26,072 nt of DNA, from NCBI GenBank assembly GCA_013329295.1, contig DUKP01000027.1, positions 1 through 26,072 on the forward strand, written 5' to 3'. The DNA is from Candidatus Poseidoniaceae archaeon (lineage in GTDB: Archaea > Thermoplasmatota > Poseidoniia > Poseidoniales > Poseidoniaceae). Under the pieces are notes generated by a model. That model searched no databases. It worked only from the letters and a program-made list of their open reading frames with translations, and was not told the DNA's origin. Positions within the stretch are counted from its first letter, which is position 1, and each line of letters opens with the position of its first letter. The position numbers were made by a program, and so were the translations under genes. Below, one piece after another: positions 19,101 to 26,072 of this stretch.

Positions 19101-20576
19101 GAAGCCGGAATAATTTATGCTGCAGACGAATCGACCACTCAAGTCGAGATTCTCAGTTATTCAACTACTTTCGAAACACATTCAATCGTCTTCCTGAGTG
19201 ATTTACCAGTTGATAACGATGATGGACAAGGACTAGAATCATTAACATTCATTCCAGACACAGATCGAGATACGGCATGGCAATCAAACGAATTTGGTTT
19301 CCTAGTAGCAGGTAGTCAAACAGACAATGATTTACATCTATATGCAATATCATCCGATTGGTTGAATAAAACAAACCAACAATTCAGCACTACATCTTTT
19401 TCAACTATACCAACTCAGACCGATGATATTTCAGGTTTAGATTATATTGGCAATCAGCAGTTGATAATCATTCATGATTCTTCCGATATGGTTGAGATTA
19501 GGGATTTTTCAGGGCAGATACTCTCAACTCACGAAACCCCAGCAAATCTAGAAGATTTAGAAGGAGTAGATGTTTCAATTGATTGTCCAAATAATCAGGG
19601 CAAGATAGCATATACTGATGACGGCTCATTGGAAGTTTATGTTGCAACAATTGCTATTGCTAACTTGTGTGAGCTTGACAATAACGGCGGGCCGATTGAT
19701 TTACTCAATATCCTTGAGGATGCCGAAACTTGGCAATTCAATCCTATCGGGGAACTAAAATTAGCAATCATGACCGATTCCGGGCCTACTGAAACCAATA
19801 TCCCGATGGGATTCGTAAATATTAGATTACATCCACTCGATGCTAGCGATGAAGATGCTTACAATCCAAAACCTTGGCCAGTTATGTCGATGTATATGCC
19901 GGATGGAATAACCTCTTACACAGTTAATGGGGTGACTTACTTGATAACTGGAAATGAGGGAGACCTCCGCGATTACCGATATTTCAATAGTTCATCAGGA
20001 ATTTTAGAAATCGGCCTAAATGAAGAAATACGAATTGCTTCAACAAACCTCGATCCAATGCGGTTTCCGGATTTTGCTAACATGCAACAAATGAACCAGT
20101 TAGGAAGGCTGAACGTACCAAATAATTGCGGCGACCATGATGGTGATGGCGATTTAGATTATATCTGCGGAGTAGGGGCAAGGTCGTTCTCCATTTGGAC
20201 AACAGATTTGGAAATGGTATGGGATAGTGGACATGACTTCTCTCAATATTCAACCAATAACGGCCAACACCTTGTCGATGAGATGAATACTAGGGATGAT
20301 AATAAAGGGATTGAACCTGAAGGGGTTAAGGTTGGAGAAATTGATGGAAGACAGTACCTCTTTGTATCAATGGAGAGAAGTTTCGGGGTTATGATTTATG
20401 ACATTACAGACCCCAATAATCCCACCTTCCAACAATGGATTCAAGTGGACGGCTCTTCAAACCCCGAGGATATGGAATTTGTTTCAGCGGATGTTTCCCC
20501 AACAGGGACTCCGTTGTTATTAGTAGCCAATGAGGACTCTGGCTCTGTAGGAATATGGGAATTGATGCTTATATGA
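16110..20576 (+). CDS. Giant lipoprotein: choice-of-anchor I propeller interrupted by phytase-like, lamin-tail and propeller modules
   Basis: Surface lipoprotein of 1488 residues with lipobox LTGC (Cys 20). After an N-terminal beta region (about 30-160), the first half of a choice-of-anchor I beta-propeller runs from about 190 to 455. An esterase-like/phytase-like module follows at about 460-700 (NKGFEAVACHG near 566). A lamin-tail domain spans about 712-862 (VINEIASK, DYIELFNPTD, DLTGWKF), then another propeller-like region about 880-1180. The C-terminal half of the choice-of-anchor I module closes the protein (MPDGITSYTVNG near 1263, ITGNEGDLRDY, a DGDGD loop near 1342, GIEPEGVKVGEIDGRQYLFV). 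The N- and C-terminal parts form one known family, so the middle looks inserted. GAGGTGA precedes the ATG; the gene lies 9 bases after its neighbour. A phosphatase or phytase role would suit the context but no catalytic site was confirmed. Confidence 0.8.
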   Translation: MKRKAIFIVAILCTMFLTGCVSNENEIETVYTPLPDFQMRECVLDANNSQLTCVGANGVPLSVMLTVDAGYIQNCDYEITNNQDLKLKCDDKSVTIEYYPVGERLINLDSGCKIALLANGEAILTCSDDRSLILAGQGCTSTTAFERTDMVYNSEICNGLTINYGSPAQAQTLSARLLGMYDHDAGTFGTLEIPAYDPVTQRLFLVNVLEKSIDIVNMSNPSFPVLEDRVDLSRIGEPNSIDIRHSDGTLAIAVHKERTEYEIISGIQYPIIKDEPMIGLVYFIDTSGEALAIVNAGYQPDMITFTPDGNTILVANEGQPSADYKADPEGSVTIIDVSGPLDELNQDDVKHAYFHQFESQREELAALGIRVFGPSANLSVDFEPEYITVSPDSTMAWVAIQEANAVAELDVINGEFTRIMPLGFKPHSSGAAIHNPMIWADSPVTDTSGLLFLGTDEQQQEVYALLSDSSSEISIMRYDAINQQISIDAEPLVTLNEEGDFEDLTVCNVDDLNVFLLGDESIPSLQIFGGDGNRLARLVPENLTIAQASDKDIAILPEAIAEIESNKGFEAVACHGSTAFAMTQTSLSTPGTTERWIRLLEIDLSIMELTGQYLYPVELTDGAYSAGGKMDKVTSMVAINQDELLVIERDSLTGPEASKWVFRIDISSATNLLELESSVTEAGVLEAMSMNDLNDVEVDEPVTDPSSTLVNNQIVINEIASKVTVGPPNPFQGGVTDSDYIELFNPTDTAVDLTGWKFYDDPAKSYTFPSGSSIQANSHLLLFADDTNDGNQDFAVTVDENGAHHLPIKISSGGESVTMEDSAGNVVDIVIVPALSVDTSWGRLVDSSNIFGITALSPASPNSAYVGGEAGPTAASQGLKPVLKSPFVELGDRYGDKPEALTIVGNSVSGLFQTISNTPYMLSIDNSLNSVVNDGPLTFTSLGTLLGSGEGSGLNYCAAYSAYLIADDSGSIHMIDEQGTPVDSYTTGTDYEAVTCDEAGIIYAADESTTQVEILSYSTTFETHSIVFLSDLPVDNDDGQGLESLTFIPDTDRDTAWQSNEFGFLVAGSQTDNDLHLYAISSDWLNKTNQQFSTTSFSTIPTQTDDISGLDYIGNQQLIIIHDSSDMVEIRDFSGQILSTHETPANLEDLEGVDVSIDCPNNQGKIAYTDDGSLEVYVATIAIANLCELDNNGGPIDLLNILEDAETWQFNPIGELKLAIMTDSGPTETNIPMGFVNIRLHPLDASDEDAYNPKPWPVMSMYMPDGITSYTVNGVTYLITGNEGDLRDYRYFNSSSGILEIGLNEEIRIASTNLDPMRFPDFANMQQMNQLGRLNVPNNCGDHDGDGDLDYICGVGARSFSIWTTDLEMVWDSGHDFSQYSTNNGQHLVDEMNTRDDNKGIEPEGVKVGEIDGRQYLFVSMERSFGVMIYDITDPNNPTFQQWIQVDGSSNPEDMEFVSADVSPTGTPLLLVANEDSGSVGIWELMLI

Positions 20577-21037
20577 TGAGCAACTTGCCCCCAATAAATA
20601 ATAGCGAACTTTTCTCAAACGGAGATATGGAGTGGTCATTAATTAACATCGACATCTTGCTGCCCCATGAGGAAACTATCCCGACTCGTTTGCAAGAGAT
20701 GCGGGAAAAGCTGGTAAAACAAGGGTTTTTTCACAAACCTATTTTAATTGATAAGACTACTAAAACAATACTTGATGGGCATCATAAATATCGAGCAAGC
20801 ATCGAATTAAATCTTAACCTCATTCCAGTTATAGAAGTTGAATATCTAAACAATGATAATATCAAACTAGAGCTATGGCCCTGGAGCGATTTTTCTAATG
20901 TTACAAAGCAAGATGTGTTGCTTTGGGCCCAAAGCCACCGCCTTTATCCCCCGAAAACAACGAGACATACTGTGGATTTTCTAATACCTAGAATAAGAAT
21001 CCCTTTGGCAGACTTGGCAAATTCAATTACTATTTGA
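20573..21037 (+). CDS. ParB/sulfiredoxin-fold protein, SerK-like free serine kinase candidate
   Basis: Small cytoplasmic protein with the ParB-like fold used by the archaeal ADP-dependent serine kinase SerK. Residues PHEET (31-35), ILDGHHKYRA (66-75) and PPKTTRH (126-132) match the order LPHEE, DGHHR and PKTTRH that I associate with SerK-type proteins; SerK makes O-phosphoserine for cysteine synthesis. I place the start at ATG 20573, which overlaps the stop of the giant lipoprotein by ATGA as in other pairs here; ATGs at 20576 and 20555 are alternatives. Its end overlaps the convergent thymidylate kinase homologue by 8 bases. It could instead be a ParB-like regulator or nuclease, but it has no DNA-binding helix-turn-helix and is too short for ParB. 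Confidence 0.65.
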   Translation: MMSNLPPINNSELFSNGDMEWSLINIDILLPHEETIPTRLQEMREKLVKQGFFHKPILIDKTTKTILDGHHKYRASIELNLNLIPVIEVEYLNNDNIKLELWPWSDFSNVTKQDVLLWAQSHRLYPPKTTRHTVDFLIPRIRIPLADLANSITI

Positions 21038-21698
21038 AAACCTGAAGTACATCTGCCACGATTGGTTTTACATGACTCCAAATTTCTTTGTGGACTTGCT
21101 CAACAGATTGTTTTGTTGGGATTATTGGCATGTTCATCTCTTCGGCGTATTCAGCAAAGGCTGCTTTCAGCAGTTTTTGATATTCTAGGAAGGATTTCGT
21201 AACCGATGGCGAGATATTCAAATCCATGCCCGCCTCAAACCCATTCAATGATGCCAAATCATTACTGTGAATTATTCGATTTAGTAGACGCCTTCCCCCT
21301 GCATGAAGTACAATTGTCAAATCGGGCATTGGAGCCTGATTGTATAGCCCCTCTATCCAACGAGTATTACCACCTCTTATCTTTTCTCTAATTATCGGCG
21401 TAAGTGTATATCTATCTGCAATCACAACGAAGCCAGCTTCTAATAGTGTTTCTAATTCATGAATTATTTGGTCATTAAGGTCGGTTGCATAGAGCAAAGA
21501 TCTAGTGCGCCAATTCAATTGATGTAATTCATTTGAATGGGATTTGATAAGCTCGCCTAGAAGCTGCGAACGTGCTAAGCCAATAGTTGAGACTGCTACC
21601 CCATGGGCTTCTAATCGCTCTGCTAAAAGGCGAGCATGTAGTGACCGGCCCACATGGTCTGGCCCCTCAATTACGATCAATTTACCACTGCTGCCCAT
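21030..21698 (-). CDS. Thymidylate kinase homologue with degenerate P-loop
   Basis: P-loop NMP-kinase fold of the thymidylate kinase family. The Walker A position reads GPDHVGRS (residues 12-19), with Arg 18 in place of the invariant Lys and Leu instead of Thr after the Ser. The DRY motif is kept at 95-97, followed by a lid-like segment IIREKIRGG. The length (222 aa) is normal. The gene begins directly after the stop of an intact homologue (TAA then ATG, no gap), so the two share a transcript. Loss of the P-loop lysine normally ruins phosphate transfer, so this may be a regulatory partner, or a kinase with changed chemistry. Which is true cannot be seen from sequence. Confidence 0.75.
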   Translation of the reverse strand: MGSSGKLIVIEGPDHVGRSLHARLLAERLEAHGVAVSTIGLARSQLLGELIKSHSNELHQLNWRTRSLLYATDLNDQIIHELETLLEAGFVVIADRYTLTPIIREKIRGGNTRWIEGLYNQAPMPDLTIVLHAGGRRLLNRIIHSNDLASLNGFEAGMDLNISPSVTKSFLEYQKLLKAAFAEYAEEMNMPIIPTKQSVEQVHKEIWSHVKPIVADVLQVFK

Positions 21699-22433
21699 TT
21701 ACTCACCGTCCTCATGAAATTGCATCCAGTCAAATGATGAAGACCGAATGTTTTCCGCCATCCGGTCAGTTTCATCTATTGTATCGATATTAGTGAAATC
21801 GAGTTTGTTGCTAATTAATTTTCTAACTCTGGCTTGAATTTCAGCTACGCTACCATTGGCATCAATTCTTTCAATTCTTCCCTCAGATACCAATCCGTCA
21901 TAAATCGATTTTATCTTACCTTGAAGAATTTTATATGATTCAAATGGGTCATGAGTCCACCCCATATCCAAACCCGCTTCATACCACTTAAGCGATGGTC
22001 GTCCAGATATTATTCTCTGATAGCCAATTTCTGGCGGGATGTCAAAAAATATCGTGAGGTCAGGCTCTGGAGCAAAGGAGTAGTTTTGTTCGATTATATC
22101 GTTTGAAACACCCCTCGCTCCATCTCTAGCCATTGCAGTAAACTTGTATCTATCACATATGACAATACCACCAATTTCTAACATCGGCTCAATCTGTTGG
22201 GCCCATCTATCGGCAAAATCAGCAGCATGTATTAGATGGAAGGTCATTGGTTTCAATCTCTTCCTATCTTTACCTTCCTTGGTTGCAGCCCTGATAAATG
22301 GGCTTGAATTCCATTCTGTGTGGTGAACAGGCAAACCTAGGGCACGAATCCAATTCAGCAGTAGCTTTGCTTGAGTAGATTTGCCACTACCATCCAAGCC
22401 TTCAACCGCTATCAAGATACCTTCTTTCACCAA
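21699..22433 (-). CDS. tmk: Thymidylate kinase (dTMP kinase)
   Basis: Phosphorylates dTMP to dTDP with ATP in dTTP synthesis, in the cytoplasm. The P-loop is canonical, EGLDGSGKSTQ (residues 11-21), and DRY lies at 94-96 followed by KFTAMARDGARG, the lid region. At 244 residues it is slightly long because of a polar C-terminal tail. The TTG at 22433 is supported by GGAGG on the minus strand at 22443-22447, 9 bases before it; a GTG three bases later is possible. It is the first gene of a two-gene unit with the degenerate homologue downstream. A role on another nucleotide or sugar-phosphate-like substrate cannot be excluded. Confidence 0.85.
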   Translation of the reverse strand: MVKEGILIAVEGLDGSGKSTQAKLLLNWIRALGLPVHHTEWNSSPFIRAATKEGKDRKRLKPMTFHLIHAADFADRWAQQIEPMLEIGGIVICDRYKFTAMARDGARGVSNDIIEQNYSFAPEPDLTIFFDIPPEIGYQRIISGRPSLKWYEAGLDMGWTHDPFESYKILQGKIKSIYDGLVSEGRIERIDANGSVAEIQARVRKLISNKLDFTNIDTIDETDRMAENIRSSSFDWMQFHEDGE

Positions 22434-22607
22434 TTGACCACGCCTCCCTAACTAATAATAGGTTTGTTTAGGATTTGAATGGAGTTTATTTATGACCGTG
22501 GCGTATATAGACTATGTAAAAAAATAAACTTATCCATATTTCAATCATAAACTAACTAAAGCATCTAACCAATTAGTTGATAACCAAATTGAATATGTTT
22601 CTACACT
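22434..22607. promoter_or_regulatory. Divergent promoter region between tmk and the beta-propeller lipoprotein
   Basis: A 174-base A/T-rich gap. GTATATAG at 22503-22510 is the best TATA-like element; read on the minus strand it would place tmk transcription about 47 bases before its start. A ribosome site for tmk lies at 22443-22447. No clear ribosome site precedes the ATG at 22608 on the plus strand. No other structure is evident. Confidence 0.4.
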
Positions 22608-24941
22608 ATGCAACAGAAGAAAATCATGGCTATGCTGATGGTTTCACTATTTTTTACCGCCGGTTGTTTGGGAGCTTTGGAAGAGGAAGTTGAGATACCT
22701 GACATCGACCTTCCTTTGGACTGGAAAACCATTGTTCCTAGAGCGGTTTCAACGCCAGATTTAGTTGAATTTGACGATTGTGATGATTTAGAGAACAGGC
22801 TCAAAGATGTAATTCTCGAAGATTATCGCATTCAATTATTACAAGCGGTAGAAGAACAATATTACTACTTCTGGGATGATATGATACTAGAGGATGGCAT
22901 GATGGCCGAAGCAGATGATAGCGCAACAGGCGGATCTAGCCCACCAACCACAACAAGGAGGGTCGAAGGCACTGATTTTTCAGGAACAAATAATCAGGAA
23001 AGCGGTGTTGATGAGGCAGATGTAGTGAAAACTGATGGCTACTACATCTATTTCCTGAACGGTAAAAAATTAGAAATTATGGGTGTTCCAGAGTTTGGTG
23101 AATTGGTTTATCAATCAAATACAACCATTGAAGGCAATCCCCAATCAATGCTTCTTGATGGTGACAGATTAGTAGTAATTTCATCGGTATCTTCATGGAA
23201 TATTCCAGCGAGCAATCCGCTTTACCAAGCAATGGAATGGGATGAAGAATACTCCTCTTGGCGAACCTATAGTTTGACTAAATTCAGCGTGTTTGATATT
23301 AGTGATAGAAGCGATATAGAGCTTGAAAGAGAGTTATTCATTGAAGGTTCTTACATTACTGCCAGAGAAGTTGATGGCACCATTAGAACAGTTACTCATG
23401 CTTGGATGGAAACCAGGGGCTTGAGTAGTTGGCTTGACCTTCCTGAAGGATATTGGAGTCTTGATTATGATAACCCATTACGATTACAAATCAGAGAAGA
23501 AGTAGCCTACCAAACCATGCTTGAAAATGAGGAAGTTATTGCCGATATGAGTTTGTCAGACTTAGTTCCAAGAATCTATGAACGTCAAGGAGATTCAGTA
23601 TTAACTCATTCAATTACCAATGATGATTGTGCAAGTTTTGTTGCCCCGCAGGATGGCTTTTCCCGTGGTATCAACAGCATATTTTCTTTTGATATTACTG
23701 CTGCAGACTTTGACTTTGAAGCAGACCACATAATAGGAAATTACCCATTGGTTTACTCTTCAGCAGATGCATTGATACTGGCCGAGAAATCCTGGGATTC
23801 TTGGTGGTTCTGGAACTCTGACGATTCTGATGAAGCAACAAACATTCACATGTTCGACATCAGCGATCCTGGCACAACAGAATACATCGCATCAGGCAGG
23901 GTAGACGGAACTATCCAAGATCAATTCTCTCTATCTGAATATCAAGGAGTAATTCGAGTCGCTTCAACAGAGGGCCAATGGGGCAGATGGTGGTTAGCCG
24001 ACCCAGAACCAATGACTTCCAATGTTGTAACTCTTCAACCAACCACTGATGCGACAGGCCATACTACACTGGAACAAATTGGTATTGTTGAGGGCATTGC
24101 GCCAAATGAGACAATTTGGAGCGCACGATTTGTTGAAGACAGAGCATACATCGTGACTTTCGAGAATATGGATCCACTTTGGACAATCGACTTGTCAGAC
24201 CCTACAAATCCAGTCATCATGGGAGAGTTGAAGATTCCTGGAGTTTCAACTTACATTCACCCTATCTCCGAGGATACCTTGTTGACAATAGGAATGGGTC
24301 CAGCCGACCTTGAGACAGGTGAAGGATTAGATTGGAGCAATGTCCGTCTTTCACTATTCGATGTCTCAGATTTCACCAATCCACTTGAAACAACAACACT
24401 AACAATCTCCCCTGTAGAAGATGAAAATAATCCATGTTGGTCTTGGTCAAATTCAGAAGCTACTTATGAGCATAAAGCATTCCAATATTGGGCGCCAAAA
24501 TCGATGCTTGCGGTTCCAATGAACACTTACACTAGCGGCTATTATGATTATGAAACAAGAACCTATACAGAATGTCCAAGAGAATGGGTTAGCAAATTGA
24601 TGATTACCAATGTTACAGAGACTAGTTTGACATCATACGGCGAAGTAGACCATTCAGAATTCTATGATTCTGAGCAGTACTGGTGGAATTCATACAATAT
24701 CCGTCGTTCTATCTTCATGGGGAATTACATCTATGCAATTTCAGCAAATGGAATTACAGCTACTAATTTGACCACGATGGAAAACTCGGCGAGCCTTCAA
24801 TTAGAATATCAAAATCCGTATGAAAGTTATTACCGAGTTGTAGAAGAAGGCCCTGTAGAATCTGAAGAAGAAGATAAAGGCGAAGAAGAAGCCGAGAGTG
24901 AATCTTCAGATGATGATGGCGCAACTCCAGTTAGAGATTGA
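22608..24941 (+). CDS. Secreted beta-propeller lipoprotein (Beta_propel family, PF09826 type)
   Basis: Large membrane-anchored outer protein of 777 residues. Signal peptide with lipobox TAGC (Cys 20). The family hallmark ESGVDEADVVKTDGYYIY occurs near residue 131, followed by repeated propeller blades (for example DRLVVISSV, FDISD, MFDISDPGT, WTIDLSDPTNPVIMGELKI and STYIHP). The C-terminus is an acidic Glu/Asp-rich tail of about 35 residues. The family is widespread in archaea and bacteria but has no settled function; surface binding is likely. ATG 22608 gives a normal signal length; ATG 22626 is an alternative. The glycosyltransferase that follows starts 15 bases after its stop and may be co-transcribed. 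Confidence 0.85.
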   Translation: MQQKKIMAMLMVSLFFTAGCLGALEEEVEIPDIDLPLDWKTIVPRAVSTPDLVEFDDCDDLENRLKDVILEDYRIQLLQAVEEQYYYFWDDMILEDGMMAEADDSATGGSSPPTTTRRVEGTDFSGTNNQESGVDEADVVKTDGYYIYFLNGKKLEIMGVPEFGELVYQSNTTIEGNPQSMLLDGDRLVVISSVSSWNIPASNPLYQAMEWDEEYSSWRTYSLTKFSVFDISDRSDIELERELFIEGSYITAREVDGTIRTVTHAWMETRGLSSWLDLPEGYWSLDYDNPLRLQIREEVAYQTMLENEEVIADMSLSDLVPRIYERQGDSVLTHSITNDDCASFVAPQDGFSRGINSIFSFDITAADFDFEADHIIGNYPLVYSSADALILAEKSWDSWWFWNSDDSDEATNIHMFDISDPGTTEYIASGRVDGTIQDQFSLSEYQGVIRVASTEGQWGRWWLADPEPMTSNVVTLQPTTDATGHTTLEQIGIVEGIAPNETIWSARFVEDRAYIVTFENMDPLWTIDLSDPTNPVIMGELKIPGVSTYIHPISEDTLLTIGMGPADLETGEGLDWSNVRLSLFDVSDFTNPLETTTLTISPVEDENNPCWSWSNSEATYEHKAFQYWAPKSMLAVPMNTYTSGYYDYETRTYTECPREWVSKLMITNVTETSLTSYGEVDHSEFYDSEQYWWNSYNIRRSIFMGNYIYAISANGITATNLTTMENSASLQLEYQNPYESYYRVVEEGPVESEEEDKGEEEAESESSDDDGATPVRD

Positions 24942-24943
24942 TA

Positions 24944-24950
24944 GAGGGGA
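24944..24950 (+). promoter_or_regulatory. Ribosome binding site of the GT-A glycosyltransferase
   Basis: GAGGGGA lies 6 bases before the TTG at 24957 and directly abuts an earlier in-frame TTG at 24951, which therefore is unlikely to be the start. Confidence 0.6.
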
Positions 24951-24956
24951 TTGCAG

Positions 24957-25886
24957 TTGAGATCGGCAATTCTGTTGTTAGGATTCAATAGAATTGATTA
25001 CTTTACCAAGGTACTTTCAAGCCTTGAGAAAAACAAAGCAGCCTATGATCACGATATTTTCGTCTATGTCGATGGTGGGCCCAATGCCAAACAAGAGGAA
25101 ATCAAACAGTTGATCAAAGCCTCTAAGTTTTCAGATGCAACAATCGTTTGTAGAGTAAATAATTGGGGCATAGGACGTCATTTAATCGATGCACGTAGAC
25201 GCCTTTTTGACGAATTAAACTATGATAGAGTTTTACTTCTCGAAGATGATTTAGTACTTGGTGAAAACTATGTTGAGACGGTTTTTAAAATATCCAATTG
25301 GGCCAGTAAGTATGATGATATTGGCACAATAACAGCTTACAACATTAATTCTGCATCAATTGAACAACAATTGAAGCAAGAAAATCAGTTGATTGCAACC
25401 AATCGCCATTTTTGGGCTTATGTTATCACTAAGCAAGTATGGGATGAAATCAAACACATTATCTATGCATATGAAGCAAGATTTCTAACCAAATCAACCT
25501 ACACAAATCGGGCTCACAGAAGAATTAGATGGCTATTCATGCGCAAGTGGATAAATCGAGCAAGGATAAGTAAAGAAAACCGATTGGTTCCTGAGAAATG
25601 CGTAACTCCACCATTTCCAAAGATACCATTTCGGATTGCTACAAGCCAAGATGCGATTACCGCGTTAGCACTGTGGCATCACGGTTATCATCGAATTACC
25701 ACAAGAGTTTCACGCGCGGAATATATCGGCATTGAAGGCTATTCATTTTCACCAGAAGTATATGAAAGCCAAGGCTTCCACCAACAAAATTTAGGCGATT
25801 ATGCACACATTCAAACACCGGAAGATTTTGTTTTTGCTGATGTCGACGAACAGGGCAACCCTCTCAAACCGACTGAGTACCGCTGA
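24957..25886 (+). CDS. GT-A fold glycosyltransferase (GT2 / GNT-I-like)
   Basis: Predicted nucleotide-sugar transferase. It begins with the GT-A pattern AILLLGFNRIDYF, continues with FVYVDGGPN, and has an acidic metal site LLLEDDL with EDD at 96-98, the DxD position of this fold. Downstream segments NNWGIGR and HFWAYVITKQVW resemble glycosyltransferases related to the GNT-I group. It lacks membrane segments and is about 309 residues long. The TTG at 24957 is chosen from its ribosome site. A Gfo/Idh/MocA oxidoreductase follows after 7 bases, suggesting a sugar or glycan biosynthesis operon that continues beyond the window, perhaps for surface-protein glycosylation. Confidence 0.75.
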   Translation: MRSAILLLGFNRIDYFTKVLSSLEKNKAAYDHDIFVYVDGGPNAKQEEIKQLIKASKFSDATIVCRVNNWGIGRHLIDARRRLFDELNYDRVLLLEDDLVLGENYVETVFKISNWASKYDDIGTITAYNINSASIEQQLKQENQLIATNRHFWAYVITKQVWDEIKHIIYAYEARFLTKSTYTNRAHRRIRWLFMRKWINRARISKENRLVPEKCVTPPFPKIPFRIATSQDAITALALWHHGYHRITTRVSRAEYIGIEGYSFSPEVYESQGFHQQNLGDYAHIQTPEDFVFADVDEQGNPLKPTEYR

Positions 25887-25893
25887 TAACATC

Positions 25894-26072
25894 ATGAGAC
25901 CTGTCGTTGGCGTGGTTGGTTGTGGCAGATGGGGAATGACTCATCTCAAAACCCTCTACAATTTGAAACAGCAAGGAATTATTTCGGCAATTCATGCTTG
26001 TGATATTAAACCATCAAAACAAGCAGAAGTAGCAAAGTTTGCTGACTCTTTTTACACCGATTGGCAAACTCT
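25894..26072 (+). CDS. Gfo/Idh/MocA-type oxidoreductase, 3' partial
   Basis: The ATG at 25894 opens a frame to the right edge without a stop. The first residues, VVGVVGCGRWGMTHLKTL, form the Rossmann beta-alpha-beta turn with GCGRWG, typical of NAD(P)-dependent sugar dehydrogenases and UDP-sugar modifying enzymes of the Gfo/Idh/MocA family. A helix and a second strand (ISAIHACDIKP) with the NAD-binding acidic residue follow. About 59 residues are visible. It lies 7 bases after the glycosyltransferase, in the same direction, and probably supplies a modified sugar to it. Confidence 0.8.
   Translation, partial: MRPVVGVVGCGRWGMTHLKTLYNLKQQGIISAIHACDIKPSKQAEVAKFADSFYTDWQT

Overview
The window reads as a chromosomal segment of an archaeon, most likely a marine Thermoplasmatota of the Poseidoniia (Marine Group II) type. 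This is an inference. It rests on an archaeal type IV pilin N-terminus (AVSPVIA), an MJ1255-type glycosyltransferase, a SerK-like ParB-fold protein, TATA-like A/T boxes upstream of genes, GGAGG ribosome sites with frequent TTG starts and ATGA overlaps, many lipobox lipoproteins, and Asp-rich DxDxDG calcium repeats in surface proteins. No rRNA, tRNA, CRISPR array or insertion sequence was seen.

Region 1 (1-10057) is a phosphate ABC transporter in the order pstS-pstC-pstA-pstB, with every component enlarged. The substrate-binding gene is open at the left edge and carries at least three tandem PstS domains, two of them nearly identical in DNA. PstC (819 aa) and PstA (1230 aa) carry very large extracytoplasmic regions that contain calcium-binding-type repeats, plus extra membrane segments ahead of the normal permease core. 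PstB carries an N-terminal TerB-like acidic helical extension. No phoU is present in the window.

Region 2 (10058-12097) is a translationally coupled pair: a PlcP/LpxH-type metallophosphoesterase and an MJ1255-type glycosyltransferase. Beside a Pst system this recalls the phospholipid-to-glycolipid remodelling pairs used by bacteria under phosphate limitation; whether an archaeon does this here is a hypothesis.

Region 3 (12195-20576) is a surface-protein block. A type IV pilin-like protein with two C-terminal lamin-tail domains lies on the minus strand. It is divergent from a plus-strand run of three lipoproteins: a second, single-domain PstS; a lipoprotein whose lamin-tail domain sits inside a pilin-like beta domain; and a 1488-residue choice-of-anchor I protein interrupted by phytase-like, lamin-tail and propeller modules. 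A SerK-like ParB-fold gene is coupled to the end of this run.

Region 4 (21030-26072) holds two abutting minus-strand thymidylate kinase homologues, one with a degenerate P-loop. It also holds a large beta-propeller lipoprotein, a GT-A type glycosyltransferase, and the start of a Gfo/Idh/MocA oxidoreductase cut by the right edge.

The left 20 kb can be read as one phosphate-acquisition and surface-remodelling island: high-capacity phosphate capture, import, a possible saving of phosphate from lipids, and large adhesive or binding proteins at the cell surface. An identical 10-base A/T motif lies upstream of pstC and of the second pstS, which could reflect shared control or simply similar TATA boxes.
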